DNA from: Lepisosteus oculatus
Lineage: Eukaryota > Chordata > Actinopteri > Semionotiformes > Lepisosteidae
NCBI RefSeq assembly: GCF_040954835.1
Contig: NC_090714.1
Coordinates: 5,754,501-5,818,500 of the forward strand
Direction of reading: 5' to 3'
Length of the DNA stretch: 64,000 bases
Part shown: piece by piece, positions 51,896 to 62,782 of the stretch
Layout: every line of letters starts with the position of its first letter
How positions within the stretch are numbered: the stretch's first letter is position 1
The notes under the pieces: generated by a model
What the model was told of the DNA's origin: nothing
The model's input: the letters and a program-made list of their open reading frames with translations, nothing else
The model's database searches: none
Position numbers and translations under genes: made by a program

Positions 51896-54383
51896 CATAT
51901 CATGTAAATATGTAATTAGTCCTTGAAAGGTGGTTTATACAAATTCGTCATCTTCATCATTGATCCAGGGCAAATGGCCTGTTTGCTGTGTGACGAAGGC
52001 CTTACCGAGAGAATGAAATGGACCGTCCTTACCCAGCTCAATTCTTGATTTCATCTTCCCACCTTCCAGAAAGGCCTCTGCTTGTCTCTTAGGGATCGAC
52101 AGACAGATACAGTTATTTCAGTGATTCGTTTTGACGGCGTGCTAAAATTGGGGCACACTGTGTTTAAACATGACTTTCACAGTGACCTTGCAATGAAGGA
52201 TATGTGTCGCTATCAAGAAATACAGTACAAAACTAACTTGTTTCTATGGATTAAATTACTGCTGAACACATCTCATCCCTTTAACAAATAAAAATAAGCA
52301 TTTGGGCCAGTTTTCACTGCTTAGATCTAGTCTTAGGCTAAGTTAATATCCAGGTAGTCCAAACTTCACTGTTTAGGTGGCTTGGAAACAGTAAGTGTAA
52401 AACAAAATACAAAATATTTTCATAGACCTATATAGAGACTCTACAAGATATGCAAAACAGTAAAAAAAAATAATGAAATGCACATTAATAATTTTAATAA
52501 TATTCATTTATTATCCAATAAAAATAGACTTTAAAAAATGATGTCATGTCTTCTTCATGAACCGGGCTGTTCAGATTGCTGAATTGTGGGAAGCAGAGAT
52601 TTCTGCATCTTCATATGTCGTAAAACGTTAGAGGTGAAAAACAGGATATTGTACATGTAGTTCACTGCAGTCTTAGCTAGCTTGGACCCTTTCAGTTACC
52701 CTAAATAGCACAGAAGCTTCATGTCAACAGCATTAAACAAAAATTGTAACTGAAACTTTGCTCAAGTAAGACTGCGAAGCACCTTATATCCCCTTTGTAG
52801 TTTGTTGTCAGAATTCCCCTTTACATCTGGTTTGTATACATTGTGCAGCTCATCCCTACAGTAAAACTGAAACGGACTGTAGAAACTGAAGGATACATCT
52901 AAGTTCTTACACAATAATGAAACTGTGTCAGTGGAACTAAGACTTGTCTCTTACAAATAAACATCAGTATACCACAAGACTTGTTTTTGTTGGACCCACA
53001 GAAGCAAACACAGAGCTCTTAGAAGTCAAAATAAACAATCAGAGCTTCCTCTTTGCCCAGACAGATTAAGTATTGTAGGTTAAAACAAGCATTCAGACAC
53101 CGAGTCTGAAGAATGGGGAAGGAAAAGGACACTCTTTTTTACTTCAGTAGATAACTAACGCAAGTACTTGAACTTACAAAATGAAAGAATATCAACATCA
53201 ACAACAAAAAAATAACTCCCCTAACTTTGTGCAACTGATATATCACTAATCTGTATAACAAACACAAATACAAACATCTAGGCTGATGACTAGTACAGCA
53301 TGATATACATCTTCGGCGTCTTTGCAAGTTCAGGAAGATTCAAGGCTTCCTACACATGTCAAAAAAGGATCTGGAAGAAGAATATTGCTTCTCTTGAGTT
53401 TTTCCTGCTTGCAAATTGTTTGCAATATAACTATCTGTTTTTGCCAGTTCCAGTCGCAACTGTCTGAGAAACAATAAACGTTTAACCAGCGTTTTCAGAG
53501 TCTCTTTGGTAAACGGTGCAGTTCATTCTTCAAGAGTTTCAGCTCCTCTTACCTCTTCCACAATCCTGAGAAAGGCAACCCATCGAGTCAGTAAGTCCAT
53601 GGCTCTCAGCCAGTCTCCATGTTTTGCATTTATTTCATGTCAAGTATAAGTTTACGGCCTCTCGTATCTCTCCTCACGGGCATAGATACTGAACTGGAAG
53701 AACCCTTAATCCTTCATGAAGGCTAACATCTGATAGTTTACATCTCTGAATGGACACTAGCCTATACACAACACCACCACTCCAGAAGTGCTTTTGGAGA
53801 GACTCTAGAATACAGTGGTTAGGGTTTTCAGTTGCGGTGCAGTCACAGAACAGTGTACGTTTGACTGCATCGGATGTTTTTAATACTAAATATAAGAAGT
53901 ACACGTAACATCACTATATGAAACATCTATAAATGTTTCTCATACCCGAGCACATTCTATGTGGTTGCTATCCTGCAGGCTGATTCCGCTAAACTGAGAG
54001 CACTTGTTATTTTGCTCCCTCCAAAGAAAAACCTTTGGACCCTTTTGAACAGATCCCTTTTGCCAGTCTTGGATTTTTTCCTCCCCCCCCCAAAAAAAGT
54101 AGCTAATCCTGTTCAATGTCTACATTTGAAGGACCGTGATCTTGTGAGGATCGGCTGCATTACGGGGGAAGAGTCTCAGCAGCGTCTGTCGCACAAAAAA
54201 ACAAACCAAAACAAAATGACGTCGGAACTGCTGCGAACGGGAAACGTAACAGGTAAAGACGTGCAAGAACCTCAGATGAGGTTTACTTCTGGCCGGCATC
54301 GAGGCTGCCTAAAGTAAGTTGAGTTCCTCCAAAGACGAGCCAGACCAATGGGAAGCAGGGGGACACAGGGGTTCCCTTCTCTC

Positions 54384-54671
54384 TCAAACGGTAGTGGCGC
54401 GGCTGAATTGCAGTGCCAGCGGGGAGTATTCCTTGACGCGCACGCACAGCTTCCCGCGGACCCACGGGTTCTGGAGCTCTAGCGGGCGGAGCTCCTCCTG
54501 GAGCCACTTCTCCTTGTCGTCCACCACGAGGACCAGGCCAAAGTGCTCCAGCTGCTCCTCCCTGTAAATGAACTCCTCCGGGCTTCCCAGCAGCCTCCGG
54601 GACACCTCGTTCATCTCCTGCACCACCAGCCGCACCATCTCCCTCACGGACGTCTTCTGTGTGACGCGGAG
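54384..54671 (-). CDS. ankfn1: ankfn1-like terminal coding exon G with stop
   Basis: 288 coding bases including TGA at 54,384-54,386; acceptor GTCCTCAG before 54,671, phase 0. It continues the Ras-associating-like domain begun in exon F: LRVTQKTSVREMVRLVVQEM, FIYREEQLEHFGLVLVVDDK, EKWLQEELRPLELQNPWVRG, ending LQFSRATTV. The 3' UTR continues to lower coordinates; minus-strand AATAAA hexamers occur at 53,629-53,634 and 52,507-52,512, either of which might end the transcript. Confidence 0.88.
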   Translation of the reverse strand, partial: LRVTQKTSVREMVRLVVQEMNEVSRRLLGSPEEFIYREEQLEHFGLVLVVDDKEKWLQEELRPLELQNPWVRGKLCVRVKEYSPLALQFSRATTV

Positions 54672-55549
54672 CTGAGGACGACAGGAGGGACAAACGGCAC
54701 ATGGCTGAGCTGCACTGGAGTTAACTGGAATGCAAACAGTTTCTTAACTAGGTTCCAGTACAGAACTGATCAAATATTCATTCACCAGTTGGTCAAATTC
54801 TAGTAGCGGTGAAACCAGTCGCCGATAACAAAGGGAAAACATGCTTAAAACGTTGTCGTACTTGGCTGAGGAAATAACAGCAGAAGGTCAGAGCTGTCAC
54901 CACCCCACTTACAAGGAATGAGCCAGGGAGGAAGCTGAAAGGGTGAAGTTGGGGGTGGAGGGAGCAGCGCTACAAAATATGCATGTGGTGTTGTGGGCAG
55001 CCAGCAAGGATTTATCACTGGAAAGCAGAAATTCAAGATTTACCTCTTCCCAAATGTCCGTTAAATAACGCCATATGATGTTAAAAAGCTGAAAGTATAA
55101 TTTGTTTTTAGAAAAAATATATTTTATGTTTGACATACAGTAAAAGACCATTTCACTATTATTCTTTAAGTTACATAGCAGAGCATCTGTATAGTGAAGA
55201 TATGATCCAGGAAGTAGAAGACTATAAAAAATCTGTACCACATAACTTCTAATGACAAAATCATAACCTAGAAAACAAGACATCGACTGCTTTCAGAGTG
55301 CACAGCATCACAGCCAAAACAAAGTAGCTGTGGAACGCATAATTCAAGTCTTGAAAAATGTAATTTTGCATAGGATATTTTGTAAAGCTTATATCACTGA
55401 GGTTTTAACAGGACCAATTTTGAGACTGAATAAAATGTTTTAATTTAAGTGTTACATTTATTGGAAGCCTAAGGTAAGTACTGCACTGGGTAACTTTGTT
55501 GGAGAATCTGTCATATTAGATAAAATGTCATGAAAAGAAACTTGTCTGA

Positions 55550-55645
55550 TGCAAGTTATACAATTTCTACAATTGTATATAACAATATACAATAACAATA
55601 CAAGTTATACAATTATACAATTTTCTTGTATAATATATAATTTGT
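55550..55645. repeat. AT-rich imperfect tandem/palindromic repeat
   Basis: Repeated ATACAATT, TATAACAATATAC and AAGTTATACAATT units in an ankfn1 intron; prone to slippage. Confidence 0.6.
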
Positions 55646-55894
55646 TATAGAATCATATGTTGTTTTTGGAACATGCTCCTAAAATAGAATAGCCAGTTGT
55701 GTGTTTGTAGTGTTTCAGCTATGAAACAATGATTGCACACTGGGGAGAATGTGCAGGTGAGTGCAGGCTGACTCCTTTCACATGCCCAACTTCAAACTAC
55801 TCATCTTTTAACACATCACAAGCAGCACAGCATCTATGAATAAGATTCAGTGCAGACTAGAGGAGCGATGCATGCTTAACCGATGGCATGGCAT

Positions 55895-56125
55895 GCCTGC
55901 AAAAAGAGGTCACAAGTGTTGCTGGGTCACTGAGAGTGGAAGGCACCTTCGCCAATTAATCCCACAGTGCCCTTAGTGGGGCTCAGTCAGTTGTGCACTG
56001 TGCAAGTCATGCTTGGGTAATCTCAGTCCCAGTCAGCTAGTGACCGGAATCATGCTCAAACCATAGAGCCCACCTTCCACTCAAGTGGTCACCTTTACAA
56101 GCTGACCCACTCAGGAGGCCCCACA
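55895..56125 (-). mobile_element. Possible tRNA-derived SINE in the last ankfn1 intron
   Basis: Minus strand has GTGGGTCAGCTTGTAAAGGT (A-box-like) and GGTTTGAGCATGATTCC (B-box-like, 56,046-56,062), followed by an about 150-base body with short G/C-rich blocks. The B box is imperfect and the family is unknown to me. Confidence 0.4.
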
Positions 56126-56196
56126 AATTAATTTGTAGGACCTGGTGGAGATTAGGATGAGGAGGAAAAGTGTAGGGATTAAATGCGCTTTCATAC

Positions 56197-56771
56197 CTTA
56201 ACACTGGTTTCCTTGGGTAGGCCAGTTCGGTACTGAGGATAAACCCGTATTGTCATGTATGAGCTCTTCCTTCGGGCACCGGGCGAGGGCTCCAAGAAGC
56301 GGGTGGTCCCCTCCTCCGACCTGGCCCTGGTAGGGAGAGGTGGGTGGCCCCTCTCGGTGGAGCAGCGGTCGACGGACGAGGGCCGGTGCCAGCGGCGCTG
56401 GGGCGAGGCGAGGGACGCGGGGAACTCCAAGCTGCTGGTGCGCACACACAAGGCCTGGCGCTTCTCGGTGATGCGGAGGAGCTCGATTTGCCGGCTGGGG
56501 AGGATGAAGTCGCTGTCGAAGAGCTCGGCCGGGTGCCTCCTGTCCCCGGGTTCGGGGGGCGGGGGCTCAGAGGCTTGCAGGACATCCGGCGTGCAGTCCC
56601 GCAGGCCCCCGGCACCCTCGCGTGAGAAACCCGGCTCCATGGCGGAGGAGCAGGGCGAGGGGGGTAGCAGGTCCAGCTCCCGGGGGCTTTGTGCTCGACT
56701 GGAGTCGTAATCGCTGTCCGTGGTGAGGAAGACCTCCGAAGAGCCCTCTTCATCCGAGAGGCCATGGAAAT
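56197..56771 (-). CDS. ankfn1: ankfn1-like exon F (long, Ser/Pro-rich)
   Basis: 575-base exon, acceptor TGTGCAG before 56,771, donor AAG|GTATGA after 56,197. After the split Asp codon it reads FHGLSDEEGSSEVFLTTDSD, a conserved acidic block, then a long low-complexity Ser/Pro/Arg region that is probably disordered, an island SDFILPSRQIELLRITEKRQ, and near the end SYMTIRVYPQYRTGLPKETS, the first strands of the C-terminal Ras-associating-like domain. The exon is far more GC-rich than its introns; long open frames on the other strand here are shadows. Confidence 0.9.
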
Positions 56772-57145
56772 CTGCACAAGTAACATCGAGGTCAGATTGA
56801 TCACTGGGATGCCACGGGTTAACATAGTCTACTCCAACTACGCAATAAAGCCAAGCCAACGGTGAAAAACCAAGGGGTTTTATTATTGAGCTGGACACAA
56901 AATTTCACAATTTTGTGGGGGTTTTTTTTCATATCATCTTCTTCCATTATGGAATTGCCAATTGATTCTTTGGATCTCAGATCTAGCCAAACTAACTAAC
57001 TGGGCCGGACAGCTTTCCTCACATTTGCAACCTCATATTCTTCTGCAGCCTTCAGGTTCAGAGCTGTCCGCACCACAGCCTGCCCCCTAAAGGACTTCCC
57101 GAGGGCGGCTGTGCTGTGGCTTCAGGGAGAGAGAGATTCTCTCAC

Positions 57146-57356
57146 CAGAGTTGTGCTTGCGGCTGGTCTCGGGCGAGGGCATCGGGGAGGGCAGGTAATC
57201 GGGCTGCGAGGAGGTGGAGCTCGGCTTATCGGGAACCACGTCCTGGGAGAAGTCGATGATCCAGCCCAGGGAGACGCCTCCAGACGGCTGCTTGTACCTG
57301 GCATACTGCAGAGAGTCCATGATCCACCGAGCCTCCCTCCACACTTCTTCCATTTG
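57146..57356 (-). CDS. ankfn1: ankfn1-like exon E
   Basis: 211-base exon, acceptor GATCAG before 57,356, donor CTCTG|GTGAGA after 57,146. It reads QMEEVWREARWIMDSLQYAR, then YKQPSGGVSLGWIIDFSQD, followed by a Ser/Pro-rich stretch (KPSSTSSQPDYLPSPMPSPE) and ends KHNS plus one base of an Asp codon completed by exon F. Confidence 0.88.
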
Positions 57357-57814
57357 CTGATCAAACCAAGAGATACATTGAGGGATTTCAAATCTGGTCA
57401 CTCATTGGAGACGTCTTAAAACAGGAGCTGAAAAATATCTTCTCCACTTGCAGCATTTCTAAAAGGCCGTTCCATGAATGAACCCTTCAAAGCTGTTTAA
57501 AATGAGGCACTGGGAGTATGGTGTGGAATCATGCCGTTACTTCTAACTCTGAGCTTGGAGGCATTTAAAATCAATATTAAAGTTGGATTTAAACAGGATC
57601 TACATTTTTCCTTGCTACACATTTTGTCTTTTGTTTTTTTTAAACAATACACTTTTTTTAAAGTAGACCAAATCCAAATGATTTGTTTTCTAAGTAATAT
57701 AGACTGAATGCAAGGAGCTCAACTATTTCTTAAACTATTGCTGTAGTTTTGCCACAGCCCCTGAAACAGACGTTTGTGGGCTTTGTTCTGAAGTGGGAGT
57801 GGCGTGGGTCTCAC

Positions 57815-57981
57815 CTGCATGTGCTCCTGGACCTGCTGGTGTTTCTGTTTGGCAGCCAGCAGCTCAGACTCGGAGAAAGCCTCGCGCAGGGTCTGTTGGG
57901 ACATCAGTGACTCCAGCTCCAGCAGGGCCGAGACACGGCAGTACTGCCCAATAAAGCTCGGGCAGTAGGCATCAAAATGCA
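57815..57981 (-). CDS. ankfn1: ankfn1-like exon D
   Basis: 167-base exon, acceptor TTTGCAG before 57,981, donor CAG|GTGAGA after 57,815. It begins with TG completing the Val codon, then HFDAYCPSFIGQYCRVSALL, a Glu/Leu-rich segment and AAKQKHQQVQEHMQ, ending in phase 0. The second half looks helical, possibly a coiled coil. Confidence 0.87.
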
Positions 57982-58766
57982 CTGCAAAGACAGGGCACAC
58001 ACCATCACAACATGGCACCCTGAAACCACTCAGAGGAGCAGACCAAGCAAGAATTGCAACCAAAACGTCCATTTCGTTTATTTAGTCATTTAGCTTTTCT
58101 CCGTGTAGAAAACAAAGTAAATTCACATTGAAGCATGTGAAAACTGCAATGTTCATTATATACTGTAGATCTGCTACAAGAAATGCTTTGAAGCATTTCT
58201 TACTGACCTACAGACCAGCTCTGATTGCTCCCCTTCTCCACTAATCTGCAATAAGATTGTGCCCTGAAACCACACATTTTACTACCTACACTTATGAACA
58301 CCAATGTATAAATGTCAATTATTTCAAACCTTATTCATATTACTTATGACCCTTGCATGACATATGTATCATCAAAAAGGAACTACATGATTGAAAGGTA
58401 ATAAGAATCTCTAAAAATACCACAGGCAAGCAGAGCAAAGAACCTGTCCCAATTCATTTTGAAGAAATACACTGAATCTTAACCAGTCTTCTTATTCTTT
58501 CAGGGGCCTGTGCGTACTTCCAATCTGTGTACCAAGTTGTTCTTTTTGAAATGACGTGTGACCTAAACACTGCAAATACCCGTTTTCCTACCATTAAAGG
58601 TGAGTGTCATCTACAGTATTTATCAGTAGCTAAAGAGTGGGCTAAATCGCTATCTCTACAGCACCAGGATGAGCAAATGTTTTCCACCGCGAATGAGAAG
58701 ACCGTATCTGAAACTGTTAACACTGCTGGTGTCAGCCTCGGTCTAGAGGGCGCCGTTGTGCCTCAC

Positions 58767-58935
58767 CCAGCTCGAAGATTTGCAGGGGTAGGGTGAGGAA
58801 GCCAGATCGAGGGGAGTAGGGGTTGTTCTGCCCCGGAGCGGTGCATACATCATCGGAAGGGGGCAACAGCAACAGCATCGACACCTTCTCGCCAAATTCC
58901 AGCACTTCCTGGCTGTAGATACGGAATTCCTGAGC
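58767..58935 (-). CDS. ankfn1: ankfn1-like exon C
   Basis: Reads (AQ)EFRIYSQEVLEFGEKVSMLLLLPPSDDVCTAPGQ..., then GFLTLPLQIFEL, ending one base into a Val codon at donor CTGG|GTGAGG. The 5' edge is ambiguous: acceptor AACAAG|GCT gives a start at 58,935, and CTCAG|GAA six bases further gives 58,929. Both keep the frame, so the choice adds or drops only Ala-Gln. The SMLLLLPPSDDVCTAPG motif is a strong ANKFN1 signature. Confidence 0.87.
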
Positions 58936-59555
58936 CTTGTTGAGAAAGAGGAAATACGGCATTCAGGGAATACAGGCTGAATTCAGTCGGAATACTGGAG
59001 ATGAGTCGAAGGGGATTGTTTGTCCACAGAAAAAGGTTTGAGATTGGTTTGAGGGGATGCAAATTATGCTAATGAATTAGTGACCATCTATAATAGGTTA
59101 ACAGAACACTAATGATTAATTGCATGCCTATTAAAAATGTCATGTTCTCATATGTAAATGTTTCATTAATGGATACTTCAATTTTTATCTTTGTTAAATA
59201 GTTGTGAAGTGTCATTTGCAACCCGTAAACTAAAGTTAGCATGTTTTCTTTAGGCTTTTATTGTCTGTAATGGTACAATATTCTTGTTCCTTCCACCACG
59301 GGTTATTAATCATGTCAAGGCCCGCAAAATGTGGGCTCATTTTCAATTCAATGGTGATTATGAAACCAATGACTGCTGGTTTGGATTGTTGGATTTTGGT
59401 ATTAAGCCATTTGGCTGATAGAGAGGACTCCTGGCTATAGGGACAAAGATGTTGGCCACCTCCAAGAACAAGAAAAGAGCCAAGAAGTTCCTACAATGTC
59501 AAATGTGAATGGGCAAACAAGGGTTTGATATTTAGAGTTGGATACTGCTCATGTA

Positions 59556-59768
59556 CAGTGCCTTGCGAAAGTATTCGGCCCCCTTGAACTTTTCAACCTT
59601 TTGCCACATTTCAGGCTTCAAACATAAAGATATACATTTTTTATTTTATGTGAAGAATCACCAACAAGTGGGACACAATTGTGAAGTGGAACGAAATCTA
59701 TTGGATTTTTGAAACTTTTTTAACTAATAAAAAAATGAAAAGTGGGGCGTGCAAAATTATTCGGCCCC
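59556..59768 (+). repeat. Left terminal inverted repeat of Tc1-like element
   Basis: 213 bp, matching the complement of 60,973-61,186 except for a 6- versus 7-T run. The repeat stops just inside CGGCCCC, after which the two sides diverge. Confidence 0.93.
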
Positions 59769-59774
59769 CTTGCG

Positions 59775-60794
59775 TTAATACTTTGTAGAGCCACCTTTTG
59801 CTGCGATTACAGCTGCAAGTCGCTTGGGGTATGTCTCTATCAGTTTTGCACATCGAGAGACTGAAATTCTTGCCCATTCTTCCTTGCAAAACAGCTCGAG
59901 CTCAGTGAGGTTGGATGGAGAGCGTTTGTGAACAGCAGTTTTCAGCTCTTTCCACAGATTCTCGATTGGATTCAGGTCTGGACTTTGACTTGGCCATTCA
60001 AACACCTGGATACGTTTATTTGTGAACCATTCCTTTGTAGATTTTGCTGTATGTTTGGGATCATTGTCTTGTTGGAAGATAAATCTCTGTCCCAGTTTCA
60101 GGTCTTTTGCAGACTCCAACAGGTTTTCATCCAGAATGGTCCTGTATTTGGCTGCATCCATCTTCCCCTCAATTTTAACCATCTTCCCTGTCCCTGCTGA
60201 AGAAAAGCAGGCCCAAACCATGATGCTGCCACCACCATGTTTGACAGTGGGGATGGTGTGTTGAGGGTGATGAGCTGTGTTGCTTTTACGCCAAACATAT
60301 CGTTTTGCATTGTGGCCAAAAAGTTCGATTTTGGTTTCATCTGACCAGAGCACCTTCTTCCACATGTTTGGGGTGTCTCCCAGGTGGCTTGTGGCAAACT
60401 TTAGACGAGACTTTTTATGGATATCTTTGAGAAATGGCTTTCTTCTTGCCACTCTTCCATAAAGGCCAGATTTGTGCAGTGTAAGACTGATTGTTGTCCT
60501 ATGGACAGACTCTCCCACCTCAGCTGTAGTTCTCTGCAGTTCATCCAGAGTGATCATGGGCCTCTTGGCTGCATCTCTGATCAGTCTTCTCCTTGTCTGA
60601 GCTGAAAGTTTAGAGGGACGGCCAGGTCTTGGTAGATTTGCAGTGGTCTGATACTCCTTCCATTTCAAGATGATCGCTTGCACAGTGCTCCTTGGGATGT
60701 TTGAAGCTTGGGAAATCTTTTTGTATCCAAATCCGGCTTTAAACTTCTCCACAACAGTATTACGGACCTGCCTGGTGTGTTCCTTGGTCTTCAT
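59775..60794 (-). CDS. Tc1-like transposase, 339 aa, open throughout
   Basis: Cuts and pastes the element by binding its terminal repeats. Residues 1-110 form the bipartite helix-turn-helix DNA-binding region (KISQASNIPRSTVQAIILKW and a second HTH), joined by an AT-hook-like PGRPSK at 57-62. The catalytic triad is visible: D152 (WSDETK), D243 (QQDNDPKHTA) and E278 (SPDLNPIENLW), spacing DD34E as in the Tc1 branch. The glycine-rich box HGGGSIMVWACFS is at 186-198. Length is the usual for the family, with no frameshift or stop, so the protein could be active. Confidence 0.95.
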   Translation of the reverse strand: MKTKEHTRQVRNTVVEKFKAGFGYKKISQASNIPRSTVQAIILKWKEYQTTANLPRPGRPSKLSAQTRRRLIRDAAKRPMITLDELQRTTAEVGESVHRTTISLTLHKSGLYGRVARRKPFLKDIHKKSRLKFATSHLGDTPNMWKKVLWSDETKIELFGHNAKRYVWRKSNTAHHPQHTIPTVKHGGGSIMVWACFSSAGTGKMVKIEGKMDAAKYRTILDENLLESAKDLKLGQRFIFQQDNDPKHTAKSTKEWFTNKRIQVFEWPSQSPDLNPIENLWKELKTAVHKRSPSNLTELELFCKEEWARISVSRCAKLIETYPKRLAAVIAAKGGSTKY

Positions 60795-60972
60795 GATGCT
60801 CTCTGCGCTTTCAACAGAACCTTGAGACTATCACAGAGCAGGTGCATTTATACAGAGACTTGATTACACACAGGTGGATTCTATTTATCACCATCAGTCA
60901 TTTAGGACAACATTGGATCATTCAGAGATCCTCGCTGAACTTCTGGAGTGAGTTTGCTGCACTGAAAGTAAA

Positions 60973-61186
60973 GGGGCCGAATAATTTTGCACGCCCCACT
61001 TTTCATTTTTTTATTAGTTAAAAAAAGTTTCAAAAATCCAATAGATTTCGTTCCACTTCACAATTGTGTCCCACTTGTTGGTGATTCTTCACATAAAATA
61101 AAAAATGTATATCTTTATGTTTGAAGCCTGAAATGTGGCAAAAGGTTGAAAAGTTCAAGGGGGCCGAATACTTTCGCAAGGCACTG
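60973..61186 (-). repeat. Right terminal inverted repeat of Tc1-like element
   Basis: 214 bp, partner of the left repeat; contains the same subterminal blocks that Tc1 transposases use for binding. Confidence 0.93.
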
Positions 61187-61934
61187 TATGTGTATCAGGG
61201 GTGGGTTCTTTCACAAACCTGTATTTCTAAACTAAAAATATACATAAATTCACAGTTAGCAGTAGCTTTCCCTGATGAAATCAACTCAATCTGTAGGGAA
61301 CTGAAAGAAACAGGCAGTCTTCCAGCCTCATTTTTAATTTTCAGTACTTACACATATTAATAAACTATTCATGTTAAAGATGCATGAGCTGGAACACTGA
61401 AGGAATTATTGCCAGCCAAATTATGTTTTTTTAAAACGACTGCTTGAAAGATGTACTGTATGTCCACGTCATCAATACATCTCCTCCTTCCCAGTTACCG
61501 ATATCTTCTGTATGTGTTATTATCGAGAAATCCAAGAAAGGTTTTATTTTATAGATAACACAGCAGTCAGGTCACACTAATCAAAAATAAGTCTATTACA
61601 GCCATCAAGATTATGGCTTCAAATAAGACAATGCTGAATTCTGCAACATTTGCATATGTTCTGTCAAAAAGCAGCAGAAAAGAATTCCTTTATGTCTATG
61701 TTTGTTCTATCTGAAGCTTAATAGGTTATAGAAACAGAAATCCAAAGTCATCATGATACAGTATCTTAACTTCACACATTCAAAATAAGGTTACTAGCTT
61801 GAAATTGCCAGCAAGGTGCTGTTACTCTTCTTGTTAGGAGAGCTTGCAGCTTGTGAAAAACCTGAAATGGAATCGACATGCAATGGGACTCTAGACATGG
61901 CAGGGCTCCTGATGTGAACCAGCCAGCCCCTCAC

Positions 61935-62085
61935 CTGGTTGACCGGGATGTTGATGTGCGTCATGAGCTCCATGGCGGCACTGCGCAGGTCCTGCAGAAA
62001 GAGCTGCTGGGGGCTGTGCACTCTCTGCTCTGTCGCCACCGTGTCCTCCAACGAGCCAAGGCTCAACAGCCACTCCCACTCCTCC
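61935..62085 (-). CDS. ankfn1: ankfn1-like exon B
   Basis: 151-base exon, acceptor GGCAG before 62,085, donor CAG|GTGAGG after 61,935. Its first base completes the split Arg codon. It reads EEWEWLLSLGSLEDTVATEQ, then LFLQDLRSAAMELMTHINIP and ends VNQ in phase 0. The intron that follows (58,936-61,934) carries the Tc1-like transposon. Confidence 0.88.
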
Positions 62086-62782
62086 CTGCCAGCCAATCAC
62101 ACACTATTTTAGCCACAAAGCCAACTGGCAAGACAAACTTCCCCTTTAAGACTACAATGACCAACCGAAGAATCTACACCAAAAATGCATGAGAAACCAA
62201 ATATCAATAATGGAACAAATATGGACTATGAAACAGAAACAGTTGGCAGTGTTGTATGATCCTGGGGTTGGTGTTTAACATGAACTGATTTATTGCTCGT
62301 TTGCTCCAGCAGAAAACTAAAACATTTGGCATTGAAAACAACCATCTGGGAGAAGGTCAAACCCTAATCTCACCCTCTTCTGCCTGCCTTTGTATAAATA
62401 TCATGGATCGTTTTCAACCCACTCCCTCTACCCCATCTTCATCCTTGCAGTAGCTCCCAGTCTTCCCCTTTATTAAAGGGGGGGGGGGTGGGGTGTTGGT
62501 CCAACAGCCCTGTCCTTTCCAACGGGCTGCCATTTTCTTCAGACAGACGAGTTACCCCAATAAAGCTCATCCTACATTATACAAATCGCACCTGCACTCT
62601 GCCTTACTTGGGATTCGAGCGAACCGCTGGATTAACCATTCGTAAGAATGAAGAAATGGAATGGAATCGATTCAGGGTAATCTGCACCTGTTGTGTGACA
62701 CAACAGGAAGGTACTTTACCCCACAATTCCTTGCCCTTTAATGGAACCAAATGGATAAGGGGGAAAGACATGGGAATCCCAC

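Larger units (their letters stand above)
44620..54380. other. Gene-free interval 3' of ankfn1-like gene
   Basis: No further coding exon recognised. It includes the 46.4/48.2-kb repeat pair, a TAAT-rich block at 47,795-47,850 (GGCGATTAATATTCACCCTC, CATATTAATCAAATTAAATG), loosely repeated about 55-base units at 50,585-50,755, and the 51.8-kb tRNA-like head. The right end (about 52.5-54.38 kb) probably includes the ankfn1-like 3' UTR. Confidence 0.5.
59556..61186 (-). mobile_element. Intact Tc1/mariner-type DNA transposon
   Basis: 1,631-bp element flanked by TA on each side (59,554-59,555 and 61,187-61,188), the expected duplicated target of Tc1 elements. Ends read CAGTGCCTTGCGAAAG... and its complement. 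Inverted terminal repeats of 213 and 214 bp (59,556-59,768; 60,973-61,186) appear identical except for one T in a homopolymer. It lies in the intron between ankfn1-like exons B and C and carries a full-length transposase. This points to recent insertion. Confidence 0.95.

Noticed and set aside
56255..56710. 151-codon plus-strand frame
   Set aside because: Shadow of GC-rich ankfn1-like exon F, which has splice sites and conserved protein motifs on the other strand.
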